Assembly (NCBI GenBank): GCA_034509735.1
Contig: JACGWO010000013.1
Coordinates: forward strand, 16,636,136 to 16,700,135
Length of the DNA stretch: 64,000 nt
Direction: 5' to 3'
Source: Sesamum alatum
Lineage: Eukaryota > Streptophyta > Magnoliopsida > Lamiales > Pedaliaceae
Positions 1 through 10,285 of the stretch are shown here, piece after piece. A program made the position numbers and the translations under genes. Each line of letters begins with the position of its first letter. Position 1 is the first letter of the stretch. The notes beneath the pieces were generated by a model. It saw nothing but the letters and a program-made list of their open reading frames with translations. It was not told the origin of the DNA and did not search any database.

Positions 1-489
1 GAAGATTTATAAATTATATTTAAATATATATATAAATATATTAAATTTTAAAATATATTTTTATAATGTTGATAAAATCTGAACCGTCCATTTTAAGAGA
101 TGAGACCTAATTGTATATAAATATGGGTAATATTGCCATTTCACAATTACAAAATTAAAAAAATATTGAAAAAAGGCGCGTGTGATGTACCTAATGCATG
201 GAGGGGGTGTTTTGTCCTATTTTGGAGATCACAGGGGGGGGGGGGTTAGTGTTTTATTTTTTCACAAGGGTTTTTTTTAAACATTTTTGAAAACACAGGG
301 GGTAAATTGCATTTTACCCCTTCTTTTTTCTTGAAATAATGCAAAATGGCTACATCAAGTAGAATCATCTTATTGCAGTTGGAACTGCAGGTTATATTTA
401 ACGCTACTACATGCAGATAAATGCACTAACATTTTTTCGATATGGGATTATAGCACACTCATGAGGAATGACAAAAATACCCCTCAAAA
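1..489. other. AT-rich spacer without a gene
   Basis: No coding or RNA gene is visible here. The first 160 bases are A/T-dominated. Positions 175-320 hold G-rich and T-rich low-complexity sequence, including a run of 12 G at 234-245. The right end leads into the LTR-like sequence of the Tat-1 element. Confidence 0.6.
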
Positions 490-892
490 GAGTGATAATT
501 ACCGTTTTAGGAACAGGATTTGCGTCCTTTAAATTTGGATCGGGTCAGGCAACCCGATCTGCTCCGATGACCTGCTCCGGATACCTGTCTCTAGAGCTAT
601 TGATCATTTGACAACATCTAGCCTCGGACCATGACATGTGGACCAGGCAAGTGGGTACATTTAGCCCTATAAATACACCCTTCATGCTTCATTTATGGTA
701 AAACATTTATTACAACCAACCAGTATTAAATACACTCAGTTCGCATATTTCTATCTCGATTTCTAGCTGACTTAAGCATTAGAGGGTCTTAGCTGGGGAC
801 ATCCCAACAAGCCTAACGATCTGCTTTTTTGTCAGGTCCCCATACATGTCCTGGAAACCCTCGAGGCGATCTCCAACCTCATATACCGGATT
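490..892 (+). mobile_element. Tat-1 (Ty3/gypsy) 5' LTR remnant
   Basis: This looks like the 3' part of a gypsy LTR. A TATA box (TATAAAT) lies at 668-674, and the stretch 770-840 has the look of the R/U5 region of Tat-type elements. A degenerate gypsy primer-binding site follows at once, then gag-like coding. The left LTR boundary could not be fixed. The lineage is inferred from the leader and gag motifs, not from a search. Confidence 0.5.
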
Positions 893-894
893 AA

Positions 895-912
895 TTGGTG
901 CTGTTTGTGGGA
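895..912 (+). other. Degenerate gypsy primer-binding site of Tat-1
   Basis: The sequence TTGGTGCTGTTTGTGGG matches the usual Tat-type site TTGGCGCCGTCTGTGGG except for three C-to-T changes. Such changes fit deamination of methylated cytosine in a silenced element. It marks the LTR/leader junction. Confidence 0.5.
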
Positions 913-1036
913 AAATTGAGGAAAGAATACTCGAATCGAGAAGGAAGGAACTTCCAAAAGGGAGCACACTCTAGTAGAATAAGAGCCAACATCGACAAAG
1001 CAAGAAGAACAAACTCCTGCGAGACAGGAAGAACAG

Positions 1037-1781
1037 ATGACATATTTAACCTGTGATGAACTACAACGGATGATAGAAGCAGCTAACATGCATGCCATTG
1101 TAGAGTACGAAAGGAGAAAAATCACACCCGCGACCAGCGATCCGGTAAGGAGACAATTGTTCAAGGACAAGGGCAATGAAGTCGCTGATGATCCAAAGGA
1201 GGTGACAAGTAGGGCCATGAACCTGAGAAAGGTCACAACTAGGAAGTGCCAAATGTAGGATCTAGCAAGAGAAGGAAACAAAGAGAGCCAGGCACTTCGA
1301 GGGCTGAGGTAGATTACGTAGGGCACCAGATAGAGCAGTTGAGGATGTAGATTGATGAACGAAAACGGTGAAGAGAATTGGTCGCCTAGAATAGGAATTC
1401 ACATTTTGCAAATAAGATTCTCAATGAGGTAGTGTATCCTAATTTCAAGTTGCCATATTTGCCCAAATATGATGGGACTAAGGACCCCCCAAGAACACGT
1501 GTCAGCCTTTGAACTACTAATGAATTTATACGGGCAAAATAATTCTATTAATGCAAAATTATTCATAACCACTTTGACAGTAGAACTATAGCGTCCTCCA
1601 GCTAATTGATTCAGAAATTTACTTTCCACTTCACTAGCAAGAAAAATACAAAAAGATCAGCTACCTACTTATTCTTAATTCAACAGAGAGAAGATGAATC
1701 TTTAAAAACCTTGTAGGTAGGTTTAACAATGAAATGCTGGAGGTACAAGACCTCAGGATAGACATGATGATAAGTATTTTG
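1037..1781 (+). pseudogene. Tat-1 gag, 5' part (interrupted)
   Basis: Gag would form the virus-like particle of a Ty3/gypsy element. A 73-residue open stretch at 1,037-1,258 (start MTYLTCDELQRMIEAAN) resembles the N-terminal leader of Tat gag. After a break, translation near 1,430-1,780 gives a typical gag core (KLPYLPKYDGT, then ELLMNLYG), with several stops and shifts. The reading is cut at 1,786 by Copia-1 and resumes at 6,817 on the far side. There is no intact frame, so it is a pseudogene. The gag assignment is fairly secure from the resumed half; the lineage is inferred. Confidence 0.6.
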
Positions 1782-1786
1782 ATACA

Positions 1787-2098
1787 TGCTGAGAGACCCT
1801 AAAACTAGTGAAAACAATGGAAAGAATTGAAGCCATGGATGGAAATAAACTGTTGTGTTTCATATAACAGATTTGAAGAAGAAGGCAGTACAAGGTTTCT
1901 TTACAAGTGAAGAGTAGCCTTTCTTATATAGGCGTATTAAGTAGCTAACAACTAACCTAACAAAAATAACTAATTAACTACCCCAGCTTAATAAATTAAA
2001 TAAATCGAAGAAATGCTGAAAGTAAAAGCAAAAATACAATCGTATAACCAAGACACGACTTTGACTGAAAGACAAATAATTGAACCCGATTTTTAGCA
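1787..2098 (-). repeat. Copia-1 3' LTR
   Basis: This 312-bp LTR reads TGCTAAAAATCGGG...CTCTCAGCA on the minus strand and pairs with 6,501-6,811. It adjoins the PPT at 2,099-2,112. Confidence 0.95.
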
Positions 2099-2112
2099 GC
2101 CCCCCCTCAAGT
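2099..2112 (-). other. Copia-1 polypurine tract
   Basis: On the minus strand this reads CTTGAGGGGGGGC directly before the LTR start TGCTAAAA. It is the primer position for plus-strand DNA synthesis. Confidence 0.85.
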
Positions 2113-2904
2113 TGAACTTGGGTGGAAGGTGACCAAGTTCAACTTGGATAACATGCTTTGAAAGCTGGCCCCCGTTAGTGGCTTGGTAAGAATATCAACA
2201 ACTTGCTCCTTTGAAGAAACGTGCCTGGGGGCTATGAGGCCTTCCTTGTATTTATCCCTCACAATATGACAGTCAATCTCTAAGTGTTTTGTTCGCTCAT
2301 GGAATACCAGAATTGGCTGTTATATGAAGGGCAACCCTGTTATCACAATGGAAGGGTATAGGAAATTTCAACACAACGCCAAGATCTCTCAAGATGTATG
2401 TGATCCACACAAGTTCACAAACTGTTGAAGCCATACTCCTATACCTGCTTCAGCTGTGGACTTGGAGACTGTTGCTTGCTTTTTAGTCTTCCAGGAGATT
2501 GGTGTCCGCCCCAAGAAGATACAGTATCTTGTGAGAGACCTCATCGTATCCAAACATGCAGCCCAATCCGCATCAGAGAAAGCAATCAGCTCCAAATTAT
2601 TGTCTTGAGGGAAAAACAAACCTATATCAGGTGACCCTTTCAGGTACCAGACTAAGTGAATCGCAGCATTCCAATGCTGCTTGCAAGGGTGTTGTAGGAA
2701 CTGGCTCAACTGCTGAGTGGCATAAGAGACATCTGGCCTTGTAAAACTAAGATACAACAGCCTGCCAACCAACCTTCTATACCTAGAAGGGTCTGCCAGG
2801 GACTCTTCAGTGTTGGCTGCAAACTTTATTCCTGCTGCCTTGCATTGTTGAAGCCCCATATCCTTAACAATGTCCTGCACATACTTCCTTTGAGTAGCCA
2901 CCAA
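2113..2904 (-). pseudogene. Copia-1 RNase H and 3' end of RT
   Basis: Translation from 2,904 to 2,389 is open for 171 codons. It holds the RT tail (YRRLVGRLLYLSFTRPDVSY) and the copia RNase H start (AFSDADWAAC, then SWKTKKQATVSKSTAEA). The Asp of SDADWA and the Glu of STAEA match the first catalytic acidic residues of RNase H. Below 2,389 the frame contains stops but still shows FHCDN and later RNase H remnants. This domain would degrade the RNA template during reverse transcription. It is closely similar in layout to the RNase H of Copia-2, suggesting related lineages. Confidence 0.8.
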
Positions 2905-3657
2905 GCCCTTTTCAGACCTGGCTAATTCAATGCCTAAGAAAAATTTGGCAGGTCCTAAGTCTTTGATAACGAAGGCTGCATTTATGCATGCCTTGACCTC
3001 TTCAATCTATGATTCAGTAGCTGCAGTGTAAGAATGTCATCAACCTAAACTAACTAAAAGTGCCACAAGAGAGATACCTGAACCTTTAACAAACAAACAG
3101 TGATCATGCTGGGACTGAATGAAACCAAAACCTGATAACCTATTTGTAAAGGCTTGATTCCACTGCCTTGAGGCCTGTTTGAGCCCATACAATGACTTCT
3201 TTAGTTTGCATACATGCCCACCTGGCACTGTATAACCTTCAGGAACCTCCATATAAATGTCTTCCTCAAGCTTCCCATGTAAAAAGGCATTATTTACATC
3301 TACCTGGTGTAGGGGCCATCCCTTAGATGCCACTATACCAAGCAAGACCCTCACTGTAACAACCTTGGCCACAGGTGCAAAACATTCATTGTAATCTACA
3401 CCCTCAACCTGGCTGCAACCTTTGGCTACCAGCCTGGCTTTGCACCTCTCTATGGATCCATCTGCATTTAATTTAACCTTATAAACCCATCTGTACCCAA
3501 TGGGCTTCTTATTCATAGGTAAAGGAGTCAAAGTCCAGGTACTATTTTTCTCAAGAGCTTGAATCTCATCTCTCATAGTTGCGTTCCATTCCTCCTTCTT
3601 TGCTGCTTCTGCATAGGTTTTAGGTCCTGCACTACGGATAGAAAGCCAACAAAGCAA
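2905..3657 (-). pseudogene. Copia-1 reverse transcriptase
   Basis: The stretch 3,657-3,040 is open and has the copia RT hallmarks in order: GYRWVYKVKLNADGSIERCKA, RLVAKGCSQVEGVDY, FAPVAKVVTVRVLL, VDVNNAFLHG and SLYGLKQASRQWN. The active-site motif expected at about 3,035-3,050 is destroyed: a short AGTT duplication shifts the frame and a stop replaces the Tyr of YVDD. RT activity is therefore lost. The frame continues beyond the lesion into RT tail and RNase H. Confidence 0.85.
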
Positions 3658-3659
3658 GC

Positions 3660-4884
3660 ATGTTTCTTTGAAAGGGAGATTTCATTAAGATCATTATCTA
3701 TCCCTGAGTAAGAACAAGTGAAATCTTGCAACCAACCAGGCCTTCTAGTCTGCTTGGTTGATCTCCTTAGAGGCTGAATAGTTTGTGTATCTAATGATAA
3801 GGGTTTTTCTACAGTATTTATATGAGGGGATAAGCTAACATCATATGCAGGCAAAGGTAAACAAGGACCAGTTTCTTTATGTTCTTTAAAGGGAAAAACA
3901 TGTTCATGAAAAGTAACATCTCTAGATACAAATATGACATTAGTAGTCAAGTCTAGTAGCTTGTACCTCTTTTGTCCATGTGCATAGCCTAAGAACATGA
4001 ACCTACGTGCACATGGATCAAACTTACTCTTATGTGGCAGAACATTAGCAGCAAAAGCAAGACAACCAAAAACTTTAACACATTCATAAGAGGCCTGAGA
4101 ATTATATAACATCTCATGGGGTGTTTTCCAAAGTAAAACAGGTGTAGGCAACCTGTTAATGATGTATGTGGCTGTCAAGAGGGCTTCCCCCCAAAACCTC
4201 TAGTTAAGCCAGCTTGAAACAAAAGAGCCTTGGCAACTTGCAACAAGTGTTGATGTTTTCTCTCCACAACCCCATTTTGTTGTGGAGAGTAAACACAAGT
4301 CCTTTGATGCAAGATACCATGTTCAGAAAAGAAACTTTGACAATCATGGCTCATAAATTCAGTCCCATTATCAGTCCTAATATGCTTGATTTTGCCATTA
4401 AACTGAGTATTAATCATTTTAACAAAGACTTTAAGTTTCTGTAGTGTTTGGGACTTATGTTGCATTAAGAAGACCCAAGTGGCCCTGCTATAGTCAGAGC
4501 ATAATGAGCATTAAACAAAGAAACCTATTTTCAAGGACCCCATATATCAATGTGAATTAGATCAAAAGCAGCATTAGATCTTGAGGTGCTAACAAGGAAA
4601 GCTTTCCTATGCTGTTTAGCAAGAGTACAAATCTCACAAAGGGAAAAATCACATTTTTTATTACTCAAAAAATTCAAATGCTTCAAGGTATCCAGGGACA
4701 CATGTCCCAGTCTCCTATGCCAAACATCAAGAACAGTTTTATTCGAATGCATACAAGTAAACCAAGCCCTATTCTTAAGCAATCCTCTGTGTATTCCCTT
4801 TGTGACAGGCCCTGTGTCCAGCAGATAGAGCTTGCCTATCTGTTGTGCTATAGCTAGTGTGTGTTTTGTCAGAGAGTCCTGCAA
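3660..4884 (-). pseudogene. Copia-1 integrase
   Basis: Reading leftward, the pre-integrase motif WHRRLGHVSLDTLKHL and the Zn-binding CEICTLAKQH lie in 4,884-4,531. The catalytic core follows: HIDIWGP (first Asp), HIRTDNGTEF (second Asp) and SPQQNGVVERKHQ (Glu) in 4,465-4,175. The C-terminal part 4,178-3,660 includes INRLPTPVLLWKTPHEML and FMFLGYAHGQKRYKLL. All three D,D,E residues are present. The region is nevertheless split into three frames by shifts near 4,530 and 4,175, so the copy is inactive as read. Confidence 0.8.
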
Positions 4885-5282
4885 AATACATTGTTGGTTT
4901 GGTAAAGATAACGCTCAAATTAGAATCTAAACATAACCTGCTGACAGATAAAAGGTTGTGTTTAAAAGAGGGAATGTACAAAACATGCTTAAATCTAACA
5001 TCCTGAGACAAACATACATCCCCTTCCTGCACAACCACTTTCTTTGTACCATCTGGTAAGAATATTAAGGGTTCTAATGCTGTTAAACATGGAAATGTTA
5101 GCACACATATGGGTTGAAGCCCTATTGTCAATAATCCAATAGTTCTTAGAAAGGTTGCAATCAGATTTAGGGGTGCAAGAGGTACCTGCAAAGTCAGCAA
5201 AGTCCTCAAAATCTGCCAAGTTGGAGCTATTTTCAGTAACATTTCCTTGTTCTTGCATCATCCGCCTTAGCTCTGCTCGCAC
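4885..5282 (-). pseudogene. Copia-1 aspartic protease with damaged active site
   Basis: Translation near 5,150-5,100 gives NYWIIDNRASTHMC, the copia protease site, normally with D-S/T-G-A. Here Ser-Gly is replaced by Asn-Arg, so the catalytic loop is lost. Downstream LPDGTKKVVVQEGDVCLS and VLYIPSFKHNLLSVSRLC are typical of the protease-to-integrase stretch. The region uses two frames. Gag lies just upstream and ends at 5,310. Confidence 0.75.
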
Positions 5283-5309
5283 TACTTCGGCTATATTTAC
5301 CCCTTGCTG

Positions 5310-6362
5310 TCATTTCTCAAAGGTCCCTTGTGAATTACCTTCCCCATTCTCATAGGAAGAACTAAGGGCCCTTCCAGCCGCATTACCATTTCTCCTTCTC
5401 CTTTGCTCCATCATGCTGCGATACCAGTCCGGGTATCCATGAATGCGGAAGCATGTCTCCCTAGTATGACCATTACGGTTGCAATTGTCACAAAACTGTG
5501 CATTTTTATCCTGGGCATCCCTTCTTCTTGGCCCTTGTTTGTAGGGTCCTTGTCTCTGGCCATTCATATTTCTAGCATTCAAAGCTCTATCCTGAGCCTC
5601 AGCATTCCTTTGTCCCTGTCCAACAAGGTTTCTTGCACTCATGGCCCCATCAAGAAACCCATTTGTAGAGGTCACTGATACTTCGCGTTGTTTCTCAACT
5701 CTGTGAAACATAGAATATGCCTTAACAATAGTAGGTAAAGGATCCATTAGTAATACCTGATTCTTGACATGATCATATGCTTCATGTAGTCCCATGAAAA
5801 ACTGCATCAGGTGATCAGATGCCTCTTTTTCTACAAGGGCCTTGGCAGCTGCACAGTTGCAAGGAGGGAGCATTGTCAGGGACCCAAGTTCATCCCATAA
5901 TCTCTTCAATCTGTTAAAATAGGCGGCCATTCCTAGATCACCTTGCGCAATGGAGGAAATCTGTCTCTGAAGTTGGTAGATTATGGGCCCATTACTCTCG
6001 CCATAACGGGATTCAAGCTCCAGCCACAACTCACGAGCTGAAGTGGTGTACAGAAATCCCTCCGCTACATCCTTTCCTATGGAATTCAAGATCCAAGATA
6101 CTACCATGGAATCAACCTTCTCCCACTGTTCTGACGCCTCCTTCTCAGTGGGCCTTTCGCAAGAACCATCGATAAACCCAAGTTTGGATTTTGCCCTGAG
6201 CGCCCATCTGACTGACTGTTTCCATGAGAGGAAATTCAAACCATCAAAAGGAGCAGACACTAAATTAGCTCCTGGGTGATCCCCATTGTAAAGCCGTAGA
6301 GTTTCTGAAAAATGGGTTTTCAAATCTGCATTGTTGCCTGTAGAATCGACTTTTTCAGCCAT
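5310..6362 (-). CDS. Copia-1 gag (nucleocapsid polyprotein)
   Basis: This is an uninterrupted 350-codon frame starting at a Met just after the primer site (MAEKVDSTGN). Gag packages the element RNA in virus-like particles. The N-terminal half has the copia gag pattern: LNFLSWKQSVRWAL, SKLGFIDG, a WILNSI block and LWLELESRYGESNG. A basic linker leads to a CCHC zinc knuckle at about residues 291-304 (CDNCNRNGHTRETC), which binds RNA. The frame stops after TFEK, and protease coding follows with a shift. It is the best-preserved gene of this element. Copia-2 gag is clearly related. Confidence 0.9.
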   Translation of the reverse strand: MAEKVDSTGNNADLKTHFSETLRLYNGDHPGANLVSAPFDGLNFLSWKQSVRWALRAKSKLGFIDGSCERPTEKEASEQWEKVDSMVVSWILNSIGKDVAEGFLYTTSARELWLELESRYGESNGPIIYQLQRQISSIAQGDLGMAAYFNRLKRLWDELGSLTMLPPCNCAAAKALVEKEASDHLMQFFMGLHEAYDHVKNQVLLMDPLPTIVKAYSMFHRVEKQREVSVTSTNGFLDGAMSARNLVGQGQRNAEAQDRALNARNMNGQRQGPYKQGPRRRDAQDKNAQFCDNCNRNGHTRETCFRIHGYPDWYRSMMEQRRRRNGNAAGRALSSSYENGEGNSQGTFEK

Positions 6363-6488
6363 AGTAGAGGCCTACTATACTTTCAAGAAAAACAAGAAGA
6401 CTTTTCTCAAGATAGAACTATAGCTATGAAGCTATTTCAACAATGGAGAAGAAAGAAAATCAGCAGGACCAGAGATCATCAATTGATG

Positions 6489-6500
6489 GCTTTGATACCA
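6489..6500 (-). other. Copia-1 primer-binding site
   Basis: On the minus strand this reads TGGTATCAAAGC directly after the 5' LTR. It matches the end of initiator Met-tRNA (usual TGGTATCAGAGC) with one mismatch. Confidence 0.9.
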
Positions 6501-6811
6501 TGCTGAGAGACCCTAAAACTAGTGAAAACAATGGAAAGAATTGAAGCCATGGATGGAAATAAACTGTTGGGTTTCGCATAACAGATTTGAAGAAGAAGGG
6601 AGTATAAGGTTTCTTTACAAGTGAAGAGTATCCTTTCTTATATAGACGTATTAAGTGACTAACAACTAACCTAACAAAAATAACTAATTAACTACCCCAG
6701 CTTAACAAATTAAATAAACTGACGAAGTGCTGAAAGTAAAAGCAAAATTACAATCGTACAACCAAGACACGACTTTGACTGAAAGACAATAATTGAGCCC
6801 GATTTTTAGCA
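6501..6811 (-). repeat. Copia-1 5' LTR
   Basis: This 311-bp LTR pairs with 1,787-2,098. It holds the promoter end of the element. The target duplication ATACA follows at 6,812-6,816. Confidence 0.95.
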
Positions 6812-6816
6812 ATACA

Positions 6817-7660
6817 TGACATAAATAAAGGATCCTTTGCTTCCGCCTTAGCTAGGGATCCCCCAGATGATATTGAACAATTAATGCAGATGGCTCGGAA
6901 ATATATAGATGAGGAGGAGATTAATGCAAAGAAAGATGGAGAATGGTCCAAACCGTAGAGGTCGTGATTGGGGTCGAGATAGGGGGAGAGACAAAAGAAA
7001 TAGATCTGAGAAAGATAAAGAAGCATCCTATCACCCCAGGAACCCACAAATATACCCTACTGAGTACCACTAGAGCTAGGGCCATGATGATGGTAGAAAA
7101 GGTAAATTTATTACAATGGTCTATGAAAACGAGGGGAAGGCCAACCAAAAAAAATATTCAAATAAGTATTGCAGGTTTCACAATGACATGGGGTATGACA
7201 CCGAAGATTGCTATCAATTGAATGATGAGACAGAAAGATTAGTGAGACAGGTACTTAAAAGATTTTGTCTCGAAGGAGTCCAGGGAAGGTGAATTGGAAA
7301 TAGTAAAAGAGTGGAAGGAGAGGTCGAGAAGTAGATCTCGTAATAGGGAAAGGTTTAGAGAAGAAAATGAGGTGAGGAGAGAAGAAGAGGCACATGGCAA
7401 CGCTCTTGTGAAAGCAATCATCTACCCTATTGTAGGAGGCCCCACTGGGGAATATTCAGGCAATGCACGAAAAATATACGATAGGTATCACGAATCAGAT
7501 AGGAGGGGATATCAAATTTTGAGCGTTGACGAGGAGATAGAGGTTACCTTTGGGAGTAAGGACATGAGTACAGAGATAGGATTGCAGAACAATTCCATGT
7601 TGATCAAGATGGATATCGCAAATTTTGCAGTATATAAGGTTCTGATAGATAACTGAAGCT
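6817..7660 (+). pseudogene. Tat-1 gag, 3' part, to the start of protease (truncated)
   Basis: The gag reading interrupted at 1,786 continues here with DDIEQLMQMARKYIDEEE. An Arg/Ser/Glu-rich stretch follows (KERSRSRSRNRERFREEN). The open part 7,294-7,656 then gives YPIVGGPTGEYSGNARK and ends VYKVLIDN, the usual lead-in to the Tat protease; the Gly after Asp is replaced by a stop. Recognisable gypsy coding fades near 7,720, so everything from RT onward is missing. The split gag on both sides of Copia-1 is strong evidence that Tat-1 is the older element. Confidence 0.75.
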
Positions 7661-7846
7661 CTGTGTACATTTTGTTCCTGGAAAAATGGATTAGCTTACG
7701 TTTTATCTTACCACGTTACATGAGATGCTGCTACATAGTATAGTACAAAAAATTAAATTTTACCTTTTATGTTTCTTAAATTACAAGAGGTCCACTGTGT
7801 TGTAACGATTGGATTTGGGGACTTAAGGTTGATTTTGGGTTATTTT

Positions 7847-8525
7847 TGTTGGAAAATGATGAATGATAAATTAAATAATAAATCATGACAAGTGATTGAT
7901 TATGATGTGCGACGCATAACAAGCTCGTGATAGCTCATGACAGTTCGTGACACGTAGATGATAGTTGATGGGCCCCAATCATCATTCGGTCGTGTCTGAT
8001 CAACCTAATTGGTGTGTCCTTAGGTTGAAATGATGTGTCCATTGGGTGAAACCCTTTGGATGAAACAACGCATCCATTTGAGTGAAATGGTATGTCCTTT
8101 GAGTGAAATGATACGTCCATTTGGATGAAAGGTCATAACCTTTCAAATGCATCTTTTCTGATTGGACATGACCGTTCGAAACACCTTTCCAACTCCTATA
8201 AATAGGTCCTCTCATTTCATTTCATTCATGGATGATAGAAATAGATGATAGGCATTCAACTCATTCATAACATTTGTAAGCATACAAACATTCTGCAAAT
8301 AAAGTTTAGTAAGAGAGTTTCAAAATATTATTTGGTTCGACGTTTTTCAAAGTTTGTAGTGCTGCTATTTTGAGATGTATCTTGGGAAATAAATTGCCGA
8401 TTCCGTGAGCACCAGAGCGGGACAATAATTGTCTTAAAGATAAATAGTCTAACTCTTTCCTCGACTTCGTAATACACAATTTCTCGCACTATCCATCTCA
8501 TTCATTCACTACACTTTTGTAATTT
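7847..8525 (+). mobile_element. LTR-like fragment with promoter
   Basis: The block starts TGTTGG and has a TATA box (TATAAATA) at 8,197-8,204 followed by a CT-rich, leader-like region. No matching second LTR, PBS or target duplication was found, so it may be a solo or truncated LTR. The ends are approximate. The 187 bases before it hold only decayed Tat-1 sequence. Confidence 0.4.
8012..8135 (+). repeat. Imperfect tandem repeat of about 21-22 bp
   Basis: Units of the type GTCCATTTGGATGAAA-plus-few bases recur about five times with substitutions (TTGAGTGAAATG, TTTGGATGAAA and similar). The array sits in the LTR-like block about 60-180 bp upstream of its TATA box. Confidence 0.55.
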
Positions 8526-9135
8526 GTTATATATATATATATATATATTAAATAAATTATAATAATTTATAAAAGTAACCAATTAACTTGATCCCCATAT
8601 GAACCTTAAGCCAAACATAATTTAATGATTTGATAATAATATGGTAGCATGGTGACTAAGAAAATATTAAAATAATATGAGATGATCAAATTAATAGTTG
8701 AGTACGTAGTTGAGAATATTTAATTTTAGTTAATTATAATAAAAATCTGAATAAATGCGGTGCCTGCGGCAGGCTAAGACGTTCCGTATTTTGACTACTC
8801 ATAATTTAATCATTCAAATTCATAAAACAAAAGAAAAAGATTCATTCAAAAGATTATGCTGCACTCTGTTGATATTTTGAAGAAATTCGAATAGTCTCTT
8901 CATTGTTCTTTTTCTTTAATATTTAATTGTATTTCAAGTAATTTGTAGCACACTAAATTTTATAATATTATTGAAACAAATATTTATTTAATAAAGTATA
9001 TACAAAAAATAAATTAACATTAAATTTATAAGAAAATAGTGATAAAAAAGATGTATGAAACTAAAAAAAAAAGAAGAAATAACTATAAAAGAATAGTGAG
9101 GAGTGGGAAGTTAGATGATAAATAAATAAATAAAA
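8526..9135. other. AT-rich spacer with AT microsatellite
   Basis: An (AT)n run lies at about 8,529-8,549. The rest is AT-rich with short homopolymers and shows no coding signal on either strand. Confidence 0.6.
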
Positions 9136-9406
9136 TTTATACTAATATATAAAAGAAACTTCATTTTTTCTCACAAATGACGGTTAATAACACCGCCGCA
9201 CCACTTTTTTGTAATGCCAAAAATAACCCTCAACTGATATGATAACTACTTTATTCAACTTTTCAAATTTTATATTAATTGATAAATTAATTTTTTATTT
9301 TTTAATGTGATGTGTTAGTTTATATAAATAATTCTTATTTATAATATGTTTTAAAGTAAAAAAAATTTATTATATGCACGCAAGAACGGTGTGCCACGAT
9401 AATTAG
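9136..9406 (+). mobile_element. Possible short non-autonomous Helitron remnant
   Basis: The left end TTATACTAATATATAAAAG resembles plant Helitron starts (TC...TATATAAA). The right side has a 6-bp hairpin (9,376-9,394, one G-T pair, 7-nt loop), then 12 bases, then TTAG followed by T, close to the CTRR-T rule. Both termini deviate by one base from the consensus, so the call is tentative. Confidence 0.35.
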
Positions 9407-9456
9407 TATTTTAAAAAAAAAATACATACCAAAATTGAGAGACACCAAATTAGTGC

Positions 9457-9506
9457 TCTCCCTTAATAATAAGGTATAGATTCTCCCCTAATAATAAGGT
9501 ATAGAT
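9457..9506. repeat. 25-bp direct tandem duplication
   Basis: Two near-identical units containing AATAATAAGGTATAGAT follow each other directly. The flanks up to 9,751 are AT-rich and non-coding. Confidence 0.8.
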
Positions 9507-9756
9507 ATTTGAAAAAAAAACTACATAAAATTGATTAATTAACTTTCATACAATATTACTGTAATTCACAATTGAGGAATTGTTGATTTTGCAAATATGG
9601 AAAATAAATTGAAAAACGTAGAACATTTAGTCCAATTTCTGCTCGAAAAATTATCTCACATGCCAAGCATGCATCTTTTTTCCGACGAAATTGGTGTTTT
9701 TCATAAGTAATTGAATCTTATGTGTGCTACTTTGCTTGAACTATCATCCTCAATTA

Positions 9757-10155
9757 TGTTGAAGCCAAAGCCACGTCAGATACTGCCACTGGAATTTGCC
9801 TTTGTTGTAAACGAAGTTTGATATGAATATAAATCGTGTTTTTTGCTGCTGTAGTCGTGTTTTCCCTTGTAGCAACACAACAATTAAGTTGTTGGGCTTT
9901 GGGCGGTTATTTGGTTATGAAGGTTAGATTATTTTGTTAGTTGGTTGCAGGAGTTTGTTAAGAGGCTTTAGGACCCAGGATTCTTTTATTTAAATTGGGG
10001 CTGTGGCCCAATGTATAACATATACAGTCTTGTAAGTCGACTGAATCTTGTACGTTACACTTTAGCTAAGAACCCTAATTTCTTTTGCTCCTTCTCTGAG
10101 TTTCTTGCCTCTCTTCCGTCATGAATGCACACTTGCGTTCTTTGAACTCTGAACA
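9757..10155 (+). repeat. Copia-2 5' LTR
   Basis: It begins TGTTGAAGCC and ends GAACTCTGAACA. It pairs with 14,539-14,943 almost throughout. Confidence 0.95.
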
Positions 10156-10172
10156 TAGTATCAGAGCAGATC
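10156..10172 (+). other. Copia-2 primer-binding site
   Basis: TAGTATCAGAGCAGATC lies directly after the LTR and matches the initiator Met-tRNA site TGGTATCAGAGC with one mismatch. Confidence 0.85.
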
Positions 10173-10285
10173 TTCTGATGGTTTCTGGTCTTGTTCCTTC
10201 TTTCTTTTTCTAGATCACGCACTACTCATTGCTACCTTTTTTTTCGTTGGTTCATTTCTTGAGGCTTGTTTCTTGGAGGTTTTTC

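Larger units (their letters stand above)
1787..6811 (-). mobile_element. Copia-1: full-length Ty1/copia retrotransposon
   Basis: This 5,025-bp element lies on the minus strand inside the Tat-1 gag. It is flanked by the 5-bp target duplication ATACA (1,782-1,786 and 6,812-6,816). Its two LTRs of 311-312 bp begin TG and end CA in the element's own direction and differ by roughly 16 bases by eye, about 5%. The primer site matches initiator Met-tRNA and a G-rich PPT precedes the 3' LTR. The coding order gag, protease, integrase, RT, RNase H identifies Ty1/copia. Gag is open, but pol is broken in every domain, so the copy cannot move by itself. Confidence 0.95.
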
